64,000 nt of DNA from Albugo candida (lineage: Eukaryota; Oomycota; Peronosporomycetes; Albuginales; Albuginaceae). The position numbers were made by a program, and so were the translations under genes. Location: positions 310,001 through 374,000 of the forward strand of contig CAJNAR010000171.1 of assembly GCA_905220665.1 (NCBI GenBank), written 5' to 3'. The notes beneath the pieces were generated by a model. The model was not told where the DNA came from. It was given only the letters and a program-made list of their open reading frames with translations, and searched no databases. This document shows, piece by piece, positions 33,346 to 44,507 of this stretch (the first letter of the stretch is position 1; the number at the start of each line of letters is the position of its first letter).

Positions 33346-34107
33346 ATGCCAACAGGGAAGAAATATTACAATTCTGTGCTGTCGGTCAAAATGGCTCCCA
33401 CGTCGAGAAATAAAAAGATTAAGTCGAAAACGAATGGAGCCATCGTACAGAAACATAAATGCCCCTCTTCGTCTCAAGTTACATATGCGAACAGTGTTAC
33501 GAACGTTATGGAAGCTTTCACAGCATTTAAAACGTTGCACGTCAAGAAGAAACCAAGGCAAGAACACATCGTATTTGATTTACAGGATTATCATGCAGAG
33601 GACCTCAGCTCCAACTTGAGAGATACTATATTTAATTTATTCGAAGACAACATGAAAGAATTGTATGTAAAGTATGCGGACGGCGGCTACGATGCGGGGC
33701 AGAAGTATGACGAATTATTTGAAGTATCGGCTCGTTATCTTCTGGTTTGGACGCGATCGGAAGAAAATGCGTGTGCTAGAGATACTGAGATAGCTACTGC
33801 AAACTTGTGTGCCTTTGTTCATTTCCGTTTCGTTGAAGAAGATGGCGCATCGATCATGTACTTGTACGAGCTTCAAGTTTGCAAAAGTGCCCAACGAATG
33901 GGCTTGGGAAAACACCTGATGCAAGTTTTGATGCTCATTGGCAACTCTCTCAAAATGGACATGCTAGTTTTGACTGTATTCAAGGAAAACTATGCAGCAA
34001 TGGATTTCTACAAGAAGCTGAACTTTGAAATTGATGAAACCTCCCCAAGCTTTTGTGGAGATGATTCGCAGTCATATGAGATACTGAGTAGGTCATTACA
34101 GCGATAA
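33346..34107 (+). CDS. NAA40: N-alpha-acetyltransferase 40 (NatD), histone N-terminal acetyltransferase
   Basis: NatD acetylates the N-terminal Ser of histones H4 and H2A. A GNAT fold lies in residues 75-253: YLYELQVCKSAQRMGLGKHL with the acetyl-CoA motif QRMGLG at 183-188, LVLTVFKENYAAMDFYKKL, then FEIDETSPS and YEILSRS, which are diagnostic of Naa40. The N-terminal about 60 residues are Lys/Ser-rich. The first ATG (33346) gives 253 aa; the ATG at 33391 (MAPTSRNKK) gives 238 aa, nearer the roughly 237 aa of animal Naa40, and would leave more room for promoter sequence. I cannot decide between them. Single exon, convergent with the zinc-repeat gene. Confidence 0.92.
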   Translation: MPTGKKYYNSVLSVKMAPTSRNKKIKSKTNGAIVQKHKCPSSSQVTYANSVTNVMEAFTAFKTLHVKKKPRQEHIVFDLQDYHAEDLSSNLRDTIFNLFEDNMKELYVKYADGGYDAGQKYDELFEVSARYLLVWTRSEENACARDTEIATANLCAFVHFRFVEEDGASIMYLYELQVCKSAQRMGLGKHLMQVLMLIGNSLKMDMLVLTVFKENYAAMDFYKKLNFEIDETSPSFCGDDSQSYEILSRSLQR

Positions 34108-34255
34108 AAACAATCTTTATTGCCGATAGCATCTGTACACTCGCGAAATATGGTACCTGTGGAATGTCAACATCTATACATTTACAGAGTAGCTATTTGA
34201 CGGCCGACTTTTGCGCTTTCCTTCGAATGTCAATAAACGGATGATTCATAATGGA

Positions 34256-35824
34256 TCATCTACCTTGTTGACGTTCAGCACGAATGTGCATTGTACACAT
34301 CTCTCGATTTCGAGCCAATTTTTTGCAACTCGGAACCTTACATAGCTTTCCCCGTCGATGTATTTCACAAAGCCCGCCGCCACGATCTGTGCGAACACAA
34401 CCTTCAATCTTACAGCTCAAGAAACCTCCATGCGTAGCACAAAAATTGCCGCGCTGAGCGCCTTTTTGACAGCCAACCGCATGACATCGTTTTCCCCCGC
34501 CATGAGCACGACACAATCCCCCACCTTGACTGCTTTTACTACAATCAGGAAACTTGCAACGAGCACCACCACCATGTGCTTTGCACAAACCATGTGATTG
34601 TGATGCCTTAGAGCATCCTTCATGTTTGCATTTCTTTCCGCCTCCATGACCAATGCATAAATCACCATTTTGACTCGATTTGTTGCAACCGTCTATGGTA
34701 CACTTACGACCACCACCATGTGACTTACAAAACCCACGAGATCGTACTCGGCGTTCACATCCCGCAATACTACATTTCATGGCGCCCTTATGCGATGGCG
34801 TCATTTTTGACGATGTTGTATTTATTTTTTTGCCAGAATCATGCATCATTCCTCTCGCAAAAAATTCGACACCCCCACGAGATATAAGATGTTGACCTGA
34901 CGCAGACTGGTTCAATGAATTACCGGAAATAGCGATGGAATTGAGTTCTGATGGCTGGAAAAGCTCCTGATCCATTTCTGGGATTAGTCTATCGAGAGAC
35001 TCGAAAGCTCTTTCCATTTGACCTAGTTCGCATGAGCCAGACTTTGCAAATTCTGGATTACAGTTGCTGATGTTTCCTTCATGTGAGTCAGCTAAATCAC
35101 GACGAAGTGAGAAGGACAGAGGTTCAAACTCGAAAGAATCATGCTGGGCTTTTCTTTGTTCGAAATGGATTGGTTCGAGGTCGTTTATACTTTTTGACCT
35201 GGAACCAAAGAGAGTTGGTGGTAGTTGAACCGAATGTTTGCTCTGATTGCCAGTACTGATCTCAAGGTTATTTCCGTAAGGAATAGGAGATCGTGATAGT
35301 GGTGGAAATGAAGTTGGTGTAATTGAGCCAAGTTGCACGCTCTGATGCCTATTAAGAGTCGGCACATTTGCTAAAGGAGTGACCCCAAAGGTCGTATTGA
35401 GGCGAGTTTTTAGTAAATTCGAAGCCGATAAATAAGTGCCGTTGTAATAAGCGCTGTTATAGGACAATGAAGAGTTATCCGCTTGGTAATCTCTTGTCGG
35501 GGAACGATTGGGTAGCGATGTATGACGTGACAGTAGCACTGGAGTGGTACTTCCTTGACCGTTGAAACCGCTGACAGAAGGCAGCTGAAAATAGTGTTGC
35601 GCATGAGAGTTTCCAGATGCATTGGATGATGCTAACAGAGCCCCAAATGTCTTTGGTGAAGTATCAGCGGCACAAGTTTTCAATGAAGAGCTCAATGAGT
35701 CGGATGTATTCCATGAGCTGATGTCATAGCTCACGTTATTATATAGCGAATGGTTCGCAGTATCAAATGGTGCTCTGCGTCGTTGTTCAGTGTTTACATC
35801 GGGAGCACTTTGTAGGCCAGACAT
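34256..35824 (-). CDS. WRKY19-like zinc-repeat protein with seven CX4CX9CX2H units
   Basis: The 522-aa protein starts at the ATG at 35824. Residues 1-340 are Ser/Asn/Gln-rich and probably disordered. Residues about 345-515 are seven tandem units of 23-25 residues, each with C-X4-C-X9-C-X2-H followed by a GGG-rich linker (for example KSHGGGRKC and KAHGGGARC); the last two units have lost the glycines. The pattern is the zinc-knuckle array annotated as WRKY transcription factor 19-like in oomycetes; the protein has no WRKY DNA-binding heptad. It may bind nucleic acid, which is inference. It converges on NatD with 148 bp between stops. Confidence 0.85.
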   Translation of the reverse strand: MSGLQSAPDVNTEQRRRAPFDTANHSLYNNVSYDISSWNTSDSLSSSLKTCAADTSPKTFGALLASSNASGNSHAQHYFQLPSVSGFNGQGSTTPVLLSRHTSLPNRSPTRDYQADNSSLSYNSAYYNGTYLSASNLLKTRLNTTFGVTPLANVPTLNRHQSVQLGSITPTSFPPLSRSPIPYGNNLEISTGNQSKHSVQLPPTLFGSRSKSINDLEPIHFEQRKAQHDSFEFEPLSFSLRRDLADSHEGNISNCNPEFAKSGSCELGQMERAFESLDRLIPEMDQELFQPSELNSIAISGNSLNQSASGQHLISRGGVEFFARGMMHDSGKKINTTSSKMTPSHKGAMKCSIAGCERRVRSRGFCKSHGGGRKCTIDGCNKSSQNGDLCIGHGGGKKCKHEGCSKASQSHGLCKAHGGGARCKFPDCSKSSQGGGLCRAHGGGKRCHAVGCQKGAQRGNFCATHGGFLSCKIEGCVRTDRGGGLCEIHRRGKLCKVPSCKKLARNREMCTMHIRAERQQGR

Positions 35825-36665
35825 TCTATTCAACAGATATGTGTGTTGTGATCGGAATTGTCTTTGCTTTACTCAGTGTAAATATTATATCACCGTATAG
35901 GACACCGCTTTGTGCAAGTAAAAACAATAGTAATGATGCAGACAAGCTACTGAACCTCCTTGGTCACCAAATCAAGTAGGAATTTGAAGAAAGAATGCAA
36001 CACACGTGGATTATTACAAACACCCTATAAAGTCAGATGGCAACGTAATCATTTGTTCTGTCTCCTGCCTTTCACCAAAACAAGCTGGCAAGGTACCTTA
36101 TACCAAATTGCGCTATCCGAATGTAGGGTTGATGCAATGCACCGCTACTGTATTCCTCCATCAAGCTCATTGATATCATGTTAACAAGGTCAAATGCGGC
36201 ATATGTTGGATTTTCCGCTCGAAAAGAAAACCTTGTACTCGTCAAAGGGAATGCTGATTGATTGCAGCGGGTCGAGTATAGAGAACTGTGAGAGTAGGCT
36301 GTCGCGATTGCACCTGTTTGCAGGAGAAATCAGGTGTATGTAGTGCAGAAGTGTGAGATGGAATGGTGACCCATCGATATATTGTGCCGATCAAATATCG
36401 GTGGAATCTAATACATAAATACGTCAAGTACCGCGGCTCCTAGTTGTGCCTGATTCCTATAAATGACATCTCATTACACAAACCAAATCGAGTACATTAC
36501 ACTCGGTCTGGTGTGTGCAAAAGTAGGTTTTATGAAGTGGCTATTCTTGTCGGGATATCAGTGACGCCTGATGCAGCAGAGCTGAGCAAGGGTCGGGGTG
36601 TTTCCGTTACGCTCATAGGGACGAGTGTCACTTGTCCCGAGAAGTCGAAATTCGCTCGTCTGAAA
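35825..36665. other. Divergent intergenic region upstream of the Ca2+-ATPase
   Basis: About 840 bp between the divergent zinc-repeat and Ca2+-ATPase start codons. The ATPase frame stays open upstream to 36444, but without an ATG, so that part is treated as leader. Nothing else recognised. Confidence 0.5.
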
Positions 36666-39600
36666 ATGATACAGCCAGCTGACGGCCCTATGGACGGGAT
36701 AAACTTCCAGTTGAGCGCTAGTGATCTGATAAAGCTGATTGAAACACCGCATGAGCATTGTGGCGAACAACTTCAGAAAATCGGCGGCATTGAGGCAGTC
36801 GCACGAGCCATTCATGTAGACTTGCGAAAAGGACTTAACACTGATGATGTAGCGGATCTCAAGCAGCGCGTGAATGCTTTTGGAAGCAATGAGATAGCTC
36901 CGCCCAAGTCGAAGGGTATTTTGGAATTAATGTGGGAGGCTCTTCAAGACATTACTATCATAGTCCTGACTTGTTCAGGGGCTTTATCGGTCGTTCTATC
37001 TTCCACAGTCGGTGATCATCCTGACACAGGCTGGATCGAAGGATTTTGCATCATTATATCAGTCATAATTGTCACGCTTGTGACGGCACTGAACGATTAC
37101 CAGAAAGAAAGACAGTTTAAAGCGTTGAACGCTGTCAAAGAAGATGAAAAGATCAAAGTGCTAAGGAATGGAGTTCCTTCGGAAATCAGCAAATTGAGTC
37201 TTGTGGTCGGTGATATTTTGCGAGTTGATCTTGGTGATATTATTCCAGCCGATGGAATTGTGTTTGATGAAAAGGAGTTGAAAATGGACGAATCAGCAAT
37301 GACAGGAGAGTCAGATTTACTCGCAAAGAATGCAGAACATCCATTTCTGCTGTCTGGAACCAAGGTGATGGAAGGTCTAGGAAAGATGTTGGTCGTCTGC
37401 GTGGGAGAAAACTCGCAGGCTGGTATAATCAAGAAACTCATCATAGGAAAATCAAATGAGGATAAGAAAAAAGTCAAGCCAACATCAGAGAAAGCAGTTG
37501 TGCTCCCCAGATTGGATAATTCGAGTAAAGCAGAAGTGCAGCCATTACACTTTGATACCTCTTCAGCAAAGATAAATCCAACAAACACTGAAACCGTTGT
37601 TCAGGTCGGTCGTCCGACATCCAATTCCGCTGAACAGAAAGAAGAGTACGACGAGCATAATTCTTTGTCACCGCTGGAGGCAAAGTTGAACAATCTTACT
37701 GTTCTTATTGGAAAGCTTGGGACTGCAGTGGCAATAATTGTATTCATCATCATGTCAATACGATACTCTGTGGATACATTTCATCGTGATAAGCATCCGT
37801 GGCATAGTAAGTATGTGTCTGATTACCTGAATTTCTTTATCGTTGCGATCACCGTGCTGGTTGTTGCAATACCGGAGGGCTTACCGTTGGCTGTGACCAT
37901 CGCCTTGGCATATTCCGTCAAGAAAATGCTACTGGACAACAATTTGGTGCGACATCTCGATGCTTGTGAAACGATGGGAAGCGCTACCACAATCTGTTCT
38001 GACAAAACTGGCACACTTACAACGAATCGTATGAGTGTGATGCAGCTTTGGCTAGGCGGGCAAAAGTTTTTCCCTGCAATTTCAGCTTCATCAGCAATGT
38101 CAGAAGCCGTCAGGGACGCTTTCTGCAACGGAATATGTGTCAACTCCACTGCTGAGATCTTACGACCAAAAGTTGCTGGTGCACAGCCAGAGCATACTGG
38201 AAATAAGACTGAATGTGCGCTATTGCAGTTTGCAAGCGATTGCGGTGTCGAATATGCCAAAGTTCGAGCCAGTGCAGAAATAGTGCATATGCTCACATTC
38301 TCAAGCAAGAAGAAACGAATGTCTGTCGCAGTTAAACTAACATCTACGTCATGCCGTGTTTACACAAAGGGAGCTACTGAAGTTGTTTTGGGACTTTGCA
38401 GTAAATTGAGGCGTCTTGATGGCTCCGTTTCGAGTTTAGATGCTGGCCAGAAAGATGACATCAACAGCACTGTGATAGAAGAATTTGCCTCACAAGGATA
38501 CAGAACTCTGTGTCTTTCGTATCGAGATGTGGAATGCACGGCCGAAGGAATCCGAACATGGAGTGATGATGACATTGAAAAAGATCTTACATGTATAGGA
38601 ATTGTCGGTATTGAAGATCCTGTGCGTTCCGAAGTTCCTGGTGCTATTAAGTTATGCAAAAGGGCTGGTATTCTAGTTCGAATGGTGACCGGTGATAACA
38701 TATCGACTGCACGGTCAATTGCATACAAGTGTGGTATTCTCACTCATGGGGACAACGCTACTGTTATGGAAGGGCTGGAGTTCCGTAAGCGTGTTTTGGA
38801 TAGTAAGGGCAATTTAATGCAGGATGAATTCGACAAAATCTGGCCAAATTTGCGCGTTTTGGCTCGATCTTCTCCAAAAGATAAATATACTCTTGTCACG
38901 GGATTGATACAATCAAATGTCATGCCTTATGGACCACAAATTGTGGCTGTAACGGGTGACGGGACCAATGATGCGCCTGCCTTGAAAAAAGCCAATGTCG
39001 GGTTCGCAATGGGTATTAGTGGAACAGCAGTCGCTAAAGATGCATCCGATATCATTTTGATGGATGACAATTTCACATCAATTGTAAATGCGATCAAATG
39101 GGGAAGGAACGTTTATGACTCAATCGCTAAATTTCTTCAGTTTCAAATGACTGTCAATATTGTTGCGATTTCACTGGCGTTCCTTGGCGCCGTAATTTTG
39201 AAACAATCTCCTCTATCAGCGGTGCAAATGTTATGGGTGAATCTCATAATGGACTCTTTTGCATCTCTTGCACTAGCAACAGAATTTCCCAATCAAGCGC
39301 TGCTTGAACGACGTCCTTACCCTAAGACCAGACCTATCATTTCGCGTATGATGAGCAAGCATATCCTCGGACAATCTATCTACCAGCTTGTTGTTTTGTT
39401 GGTGTTAGTTTTTTGTGGTGACAATCTACTCAATATCTCATCTGGACGCTACGATGACTTGCCGGAGAACAAAAAGAAGGACCCCACGGTTCACATGACC
39501 ATCATATTCAACGTGTTTGTCTGGGCACAGCTGTTCAACGAGCTCAATTGTCGCAAGATTCACGACGAAACCAATATTTTTGAAGGAATCACTAAAAATC

Positions 39601-39815
39601 GCACGTATCTTATTGTGTGTATCTTTCAGATTGCGATGCAGTTTATTATTGTCCAGTTCACAGGAAAGTTTTTCGAGTGCAAGCCTCTCAACGGAAAACA
39701 ATGGCTTATATCGATACTATTAGGTGCGGGGGCATTGCCAGTGGGCCTCATATTACGGCTCATTTCATTCAAACACGTACCTTCGTGGATGGTGATTTGT
39801 GCGGATGCCGAATAG
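36666..39815 (+). CDS. P-type Ca2+-transporting ATPase, plasma-membrane type (PMCA, P2B)
   Basis: The 1049-aa single-exon pump exports Ca2+ using ATP. Start is the first ATG in the frame, 36666. Key motifs: TGES at 213-216, PEGLP in the ion-binding M4 segment at 403-407, phosphorylated Asp D446 in CSDKTGTLTTN, and TGDGTNDAP at 763-771. Hydrophobic pairs before TGES, around PEGLP and six C-terminal segments fit ten spans. WVNLIMDSFASLALATE is the P2B-type M6 region. The protein ends about 15 residues after the last span (FKHVPSWMV), so the C-terminal calmodulin-binding autoinhibitory tail of animal PMCAs is absent. The roughly 100-residue N-terminal cytosolic region has no obvious calmodulin helix. 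Confidence 0.95.
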   Translation: MIQPADGPMDGINFQLSASDLIKLIETPHEHCGEQLQKIGGIEAVARAIHVDLRKGLNTDDVADLKQRVNAFGSNEIAPPKSKGILELMWEALQDITIIVLTCSGALSVVLSSTVGDHPDTGWIEGFCIIISVIIVTLVTALNDYQKERQFKALNAVKEDEKIKVLRNGVPSEISKLSLVVGDILRVDLGDIIPADGIVFDEKELKMDESAMTGESDLLAKNAEHPFLLSGTKVMEGLGKMLVVCVGENSQAGIIKKLIIGKSNEDKKKVKPTSEKAVVLPRLDNSSKAEVQPLHFDTSSAKINPTNTETVVQVGRPTSNSAEQKEEYDEHNSLSPLEAKLNNLTVLIGKLGTAVAIIVFIIMSIRYSVDTFHRDKHPWHSKYVSDYLNFFIVAITVLVVAIPEGLPLAVTIALAYSVKKMLLDNNLVRHLDACETMGSATTICSDKTGTLTTNRMSVMQLWLGGQKFFPAISASSAMSEAVRDAFCNGICVNSTAEILRPKVAGAQPEHTGNKTECALLQFASDCGVEYAKVRASAEIVHMLTFSSKKKRMSVAVKLTSTSCRVYTKGATEVVLGLCSKLRRLDGSVSSLDAGQKDDINSTVIEEFASQGYRTLCLSYRDVECTAEGIRTWSDDDIEKDLTCIGIVGIEDPVRSEVPGAIKLCKRAGILVRMVTGDNISTARSIAYKCGILTHGDNATVMEGLEFRKRVLDSKGNLMQDEFDKIWPNLRVLARSSPKDKYTLVTGLIQSNVMPYGPQIVAVTGDGTNDAPALKKANVGFAMGISGTAVAKDASDIILMDDNFTSIVNAIKWGRNVYDSIAKFLQFQMTVNIVAISLAFLGAVILKQSPLSAVQMLWVNLIMDSFASLALATEFPNQALLERRPYPKTRPIISRMMSKHILGQSIYQLVVLLVLVFCGDNLLNISSGRYDDLPENKKKDPTVHMTIIFNVFVWAQLFNELNCRKIHDETNIFEGITKNRTYLIVCIFQIAMQFIIVQFTGKFFECKPLNGKQWLISILLGAGALPVGLILRLISFKHVPSWMVICADAE

Positions 39816-41389
39816 CTGTAAAGGTATGGAGGTCGTTATTGGCTTTGCGAGAGAATGGATGAATAACACGTTTGATACGCTTAATGAGTATCAGGAGGTC
39901 GTCTGTAAAAGGGGTTTATCAGCTGGTATCTAATTGATTCCATCTGCTAATGGCAGTCCATCGACGCACATACTTTTGAGCCGAATTGAGAGAGCTAGTG
40001 CATTCACTCTTAGTACCTTAATTGAAGTGTACATGATCACTGCAATATGATTCATTTTCTCCATCCATCTCTTTAACGTTTGCCTGTGTAGTGATACACC
40101 TCCCTACGTGCTCATATATCGTCATTTTCGCTAGCACATCTCTACCGTATCTATTTGGAGAACTCGCTGTTATCCGGCTGAGAAACATCCGGAAGAATAA
40201 TGACGCCCCTGGTCCGCGATTCTAGGACTATAGGGTTTGCGAGACACCTTGCAGGCGTTACCGACAAATGTAATAGCGGATGAATGTAGCAGAAATGATT
40301 TTCGGCTTACTATTGTGTACATAATTCAGGCAGATACGACGTCAACATTATACATAAAAGCTGAGTCCACTTATATCTTGTTTCAGCTTTCAAACAAATC
40401 TCGAGTTGGCCAGGATAATTGCGTTGTCATTGCATCTAAGAAACCGTACTACATATTATATATATATATTGGGCTTTCAGCATTATCCCATTCTTCTTTC
40501 TTAATGTAAGAATGTGGTTTTGATTGTGACAAACAACGAGACCTGATGTTGTCACTTGTCATGACATCAAGCGGATCAGCAGATATCACAGAGTATTGTG
40601 TTCACGCCTCTGTATCAATCAACCGTACAAGGCCTTTAATGTCCCGCTGATGGAGATTTGCTCAGCAGTTCAATATGACTAGGAAACGAGCGGCATTGAT
40701 TCTAACACAATCCTCGCACGAATCTCACATTTCCGGCTCACTGCTACACTGTGCTTTCTCTGTGCGAGATAATGGAGAGACAAAGCATCAAAGTCGATTA
40801 TGATTTCACAGTCAGACACGATGAGTTAATTATCCGTCCCTAGCAGGTTCACGTAATGCTTCTTTTTTGATTTTACTGCAGCAGTTTGCCTGAAAGAAAA
40901 TGTGAGCATTATCACTATATGGTCACTTAAACAAAGAAACAGCATTGTGGTAGGGCGCTTTTGGCGCTCAGGCACATGCATAACGTCACCATCCTATCTA
41001 GCAACACAAGATCTCCTAGCCACGCTGATACTTGCCAAGCGCAGCGAAGGTGTAAAACTGTGTCTACGTATTGTTAGCAGAGTGAAATACAAGAGGTCCT
41101 GCTAATGGGAGCAGATTGATCAAATCTTCAAGTACAACAGGAATTGTCGTGAATGTACTCGTTTAGCTGACCTGAGCAAAAGCCTTCTCAACAAAACAAT
41201 GCGACGGAGAAATATGACTTGAGCGATGCTAATCATTGAAAGTCTGGATGTGGTGTTGGACGAGATTGGAGATGAATGACACGTCCATGGATAAAAAGAA
41301 ACATTTCTCATCGAGTGACACTAGAAATGCAATTTCTAAATTTTTGGTCGCCTGTACCATTTACTGAACATGGTTGAAATATGTAGGCA
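39816..41389. other. Gene-poor spacer; nothing recognised
   Basis: This is a 1.57-kb stretch after the Ca2+-ATPase stop. Short frames (40237-40509 plus, 40902-41105 plus) have no motif. I looked for spliced exons, as in the adjacent RPB8 gene, and found none convincing. Confidence 0.5.
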
Positions 41390-41942
41390 CTACTGCTTTC
41401 TCAACAGACAATATATCCGAGAGTCATTGTGCACTAAATGCAGATGCCGTTGCTCGCCACGTAAGCGCATGAGTAAACCTCCAAAGCTAGCGTATATAGC
41501 CACATTATTGCCTCCTTCATGCTCATACTGGAATATCTTGCCGTACATTCCATAGTCATAACGATCTAACAGCGTTGCCTGAAGTAGTCATATGAGAATC
41601 CGCCTATGCTTACAAAGCGTGATAGCATGGCATACCTTTCCACTCTGGTTGTAAATTCCATCATCGGGCTTTCCTTCTAGATCAAGGGTACTTACCAGTG
41701 CAAATGTAAATTTGTCGTTCTTTTTCAGTCGCCAGACTTCAGAATTGATGTCCAATGTTAGTTCTAATTCATACGAAACGCCTTTGCCAACCACTCGAGT
41801 GACTAGCAGTAAAATATGTGCGCAACAGGTCAAAGTGTCGTGGTACAAAAGCAAGGATAGAAATCAAACCTTTATCAAACTTCTTTCCTTCAGGATTCAG
41901 CTGACGTACTTCAAATATGTCCTCAAAAAGTTCTGTTGCCAT
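41390..41942 (-). CDS. RPB8: RNA polymerase subunit RPB8 (shared by Pol I, II and III)
   Basis: Three exons on the minus strand (41942-41870, 41802-41636, 41578-41390; introns of 67 and 57 nt) give 142 aa. The family is usually 140-150 aa. Exon 1 encodes LFEDIFEVRQLNPEGKKFDK, exon 2 LTLDINSEVWRL, KNDKFTFALVSTLDLEGKPD and DGIYN, and exon 3 DRYDYGMYGKIF, YASFGGLLMRLRG and DSRIYCLLRK, all diagnostic of the OB-fold subunit RPB8/ABC14.5. All phases agree. Each exon is short, so the gene is easy to miss. An Inr-like TCCATTCC lies about 10 nt upstream of the ATG. It is isolated in a gene-poor tract between the Ca2+-ATPase and the rearranged secreted-protein locus. Confidence 0.95.
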
Positions 41943-44507
41943 AGCACAAGGAATGGACGATGGAAATATCCGGATATTGTTGTAGTATACAGCTCTTCGT
42001 ATACAGCGGTATACAAAAGCATTCTCAGTGCAGATGTCTATTGCGAGCATCAAGATAAACTTGATGGATCACGCGTATTCGATCAAGCTTTTCGGTAATA
42101 TTGCTCATTCAAGACGCAGTTTCCCTTCTTCTACTGGTGATCGACAAGATATTCAATCAAGATCATATGATTGTACATAATATGATACAAAGTCAAGCCC
42201 ATTAAGAATACCTGGAGCATTCTTGAAGCGTAGTCAGCTAATGACGAACAAGCACTCGTTCCGAGGACTCTAATGGGGTGCTACGTCACATTATGCCGGA
42301 TAAAGCTCCCGTTTTAGCATCCAGAAGATGAGATCACCTCTATCACAAAGGAGAAAAACAACTGGAGAAGTTCGGGATAGCTGAATATTTCGTATACTGC
42401 ACGCAAGAGCAAAAAAAAGTCGACATATTCAATGAATTATCGAGGCGATAATGATGTATGAATGCACTGCATTGTTGCTTGGAAAAACTGTTGCTCATGT
42501 ACAAAGCGATAAGACGCTCAAGAAAACGTAGTCTCGTGGTATATGAAACGTGAATAGAGCTCTTCAAGCTACATTGACAGTGCTCATAAAATCCTGAACA
42601 AACATGAGGAGATGACCTCGCGGTTCAGCCGGCATGTTGTGTTCCCAAAAATCTTGACTTGACGAAAATAAATGTCGCTAGAGGCGCTGTTGTTCATTGT
42701 CGTCTGATGCTGTCGATCCATCATAAAATGTCGTAGAGATAGACTTTCGGTAAGGGTAACGCGCACAGAAAACTACAAATTCTTATGCGTTTCCCCATTC
42801 AGGTCCAATCGCAAATGTGTAAGTTTGAACGGCCCTAGAATAGTCCAAATCGCCAACTTTATTGTACCTTGACTGTCTCGAAGGAGTTTTTACTGCTCTG
42901 TTATCGATCGATACACATTATTTCTTTTAGCATCTTCGAAACCAGAAACGAAGAAAGAATTAGAAGCAATAAATAAGATCATGCACAGAGAAGATCGGAA
43001 GCGACGAGCATGTTTCTAAAAAGGGAGGAGCTTTTCGCTATTGACTTGAGTGCTAGAATCTACGGATCATAAACAGAGCTTTTTGAAACTAAAGACAAGT
43101 AAAGTATGTTTCGTACGGGACGCTACCTACTCAATGGATATCATATAATTGTGCATGCACGATCGTGAGCGCGGAGCCTATGCACAACATGGAAGAGCTT
43201 TCTTCACAGGTTCCTATGTAGCATCAGGTTCATTCTATGAAAGATTTAGTCAAACCGTAGACTCGGATAGAAGCCAGAATTGTTGCATGTATATGATTGA
43301 AAATAGCGAGCACGCCTTTAAATTAAAATTCCTTCTTTCTGCATCATGCTGTACACCTCTGTAGCGAAGTAAATTCTCTCCAAGCAATACATCTTCAAAG
43401 AATCAAGCGAAATATTTTGGGCAGTGCTAGGACATTACAATGCTTAATATGTGATACTTTGAACCCTACATATCACACCATGGAGTTACGTATCAGAAAT
43501 ACATGAAGTAACGTCAACCACCATTTTGCAAGCCGAGATGACGTTTGAGCAGAATCATAAGTGCTCTAAGCTTACGCATCAAAACTACGCTTGAAACAGC
43601 TTTCACTATATTCTGTGCATGAAAAGTTTATTCAATGAATGAAGAAGCTATTATTTTACACCCGTCACGTATTTATCTGAATGATAGATGCAGTTTGTAT
43701 GTGAAGCGGATGTACCATGCGCATGAGTTAAACCTCAAGTCAGGTGATTCCCACAAGGTTATGGAACGTGTTCGTTCAAATGCCGAATATAAGCTGTGAT
43801 TTTTACATCATAATTTCCATAGATTACGAGATCCTCCGGAAGTTTGTACAGTAGCCATCGTCGTCATCCATCTGATTCTCAAAAATGACATTTTACATAC
43901 CGATAATGATCACAGCATCAACGAAACCGAGAAAATTCCTTCTATCCTTGCATATACCTCCCGACATAATATACAGTGACAGACATAACTTCCGTAATCA
44001 AAGTATAATCATGTGCCTTGCTCACTACTTTGGCACAATCTCAGACTAGCTGATAAGGCGTTGTTGGCTTATACGAAGCAACGACTAGACATCATGGTAA
44101 CAAATGAATTGTGTGACATTAAGGATGACGTCGAGACGATTTTTGCCAGTATGGCATCGTATTTTTCGACCGAATGTATACATCATCTAATGAATCAACA
44201 GATGTGTTAAGGTCCTCTAATATGAGTACACGCATACGAGACGTGATGTACGCTTTATGCGCACAGCCTTTTCTTCATGCAGTGAGCACGTCGAATCACG
44301 CACATCATAGAGACCGATCGCCTTTTTCAAATGTGTATCACTCTAAAGCTTATCTAAAATTGAAAATTTTGATGAATCGGCTGTTATGATGAGCTCAGCG
44401 TTGCTTAGAACAAGCCAAAAAATTCATTTTGATCGCGTGTCTTTAAAATTGTATCTCTGTAAGCTGGATTTATTATCATTCTTTATTCCCGTACTTGTAT
44501 AGATCAG
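41943..44507. other. Long gene-poor, AT-rich stretch
   Basis: About 2.5 kb without recognisable coding sequence, RNA gene or clear repeat. Frames such as 42343-42567 (minus) and 44013-44210 (plus) lack motifs. Possibly old mobile DNA. Confidence 0.45.

Noticed and set aside
36444..36665. Upstream extension of the Ca2+-ATPase frame
   Set aside because: There is no ATG before 36666, and the composition is unlike a PMCA N-terminus; treated as leader sequence.
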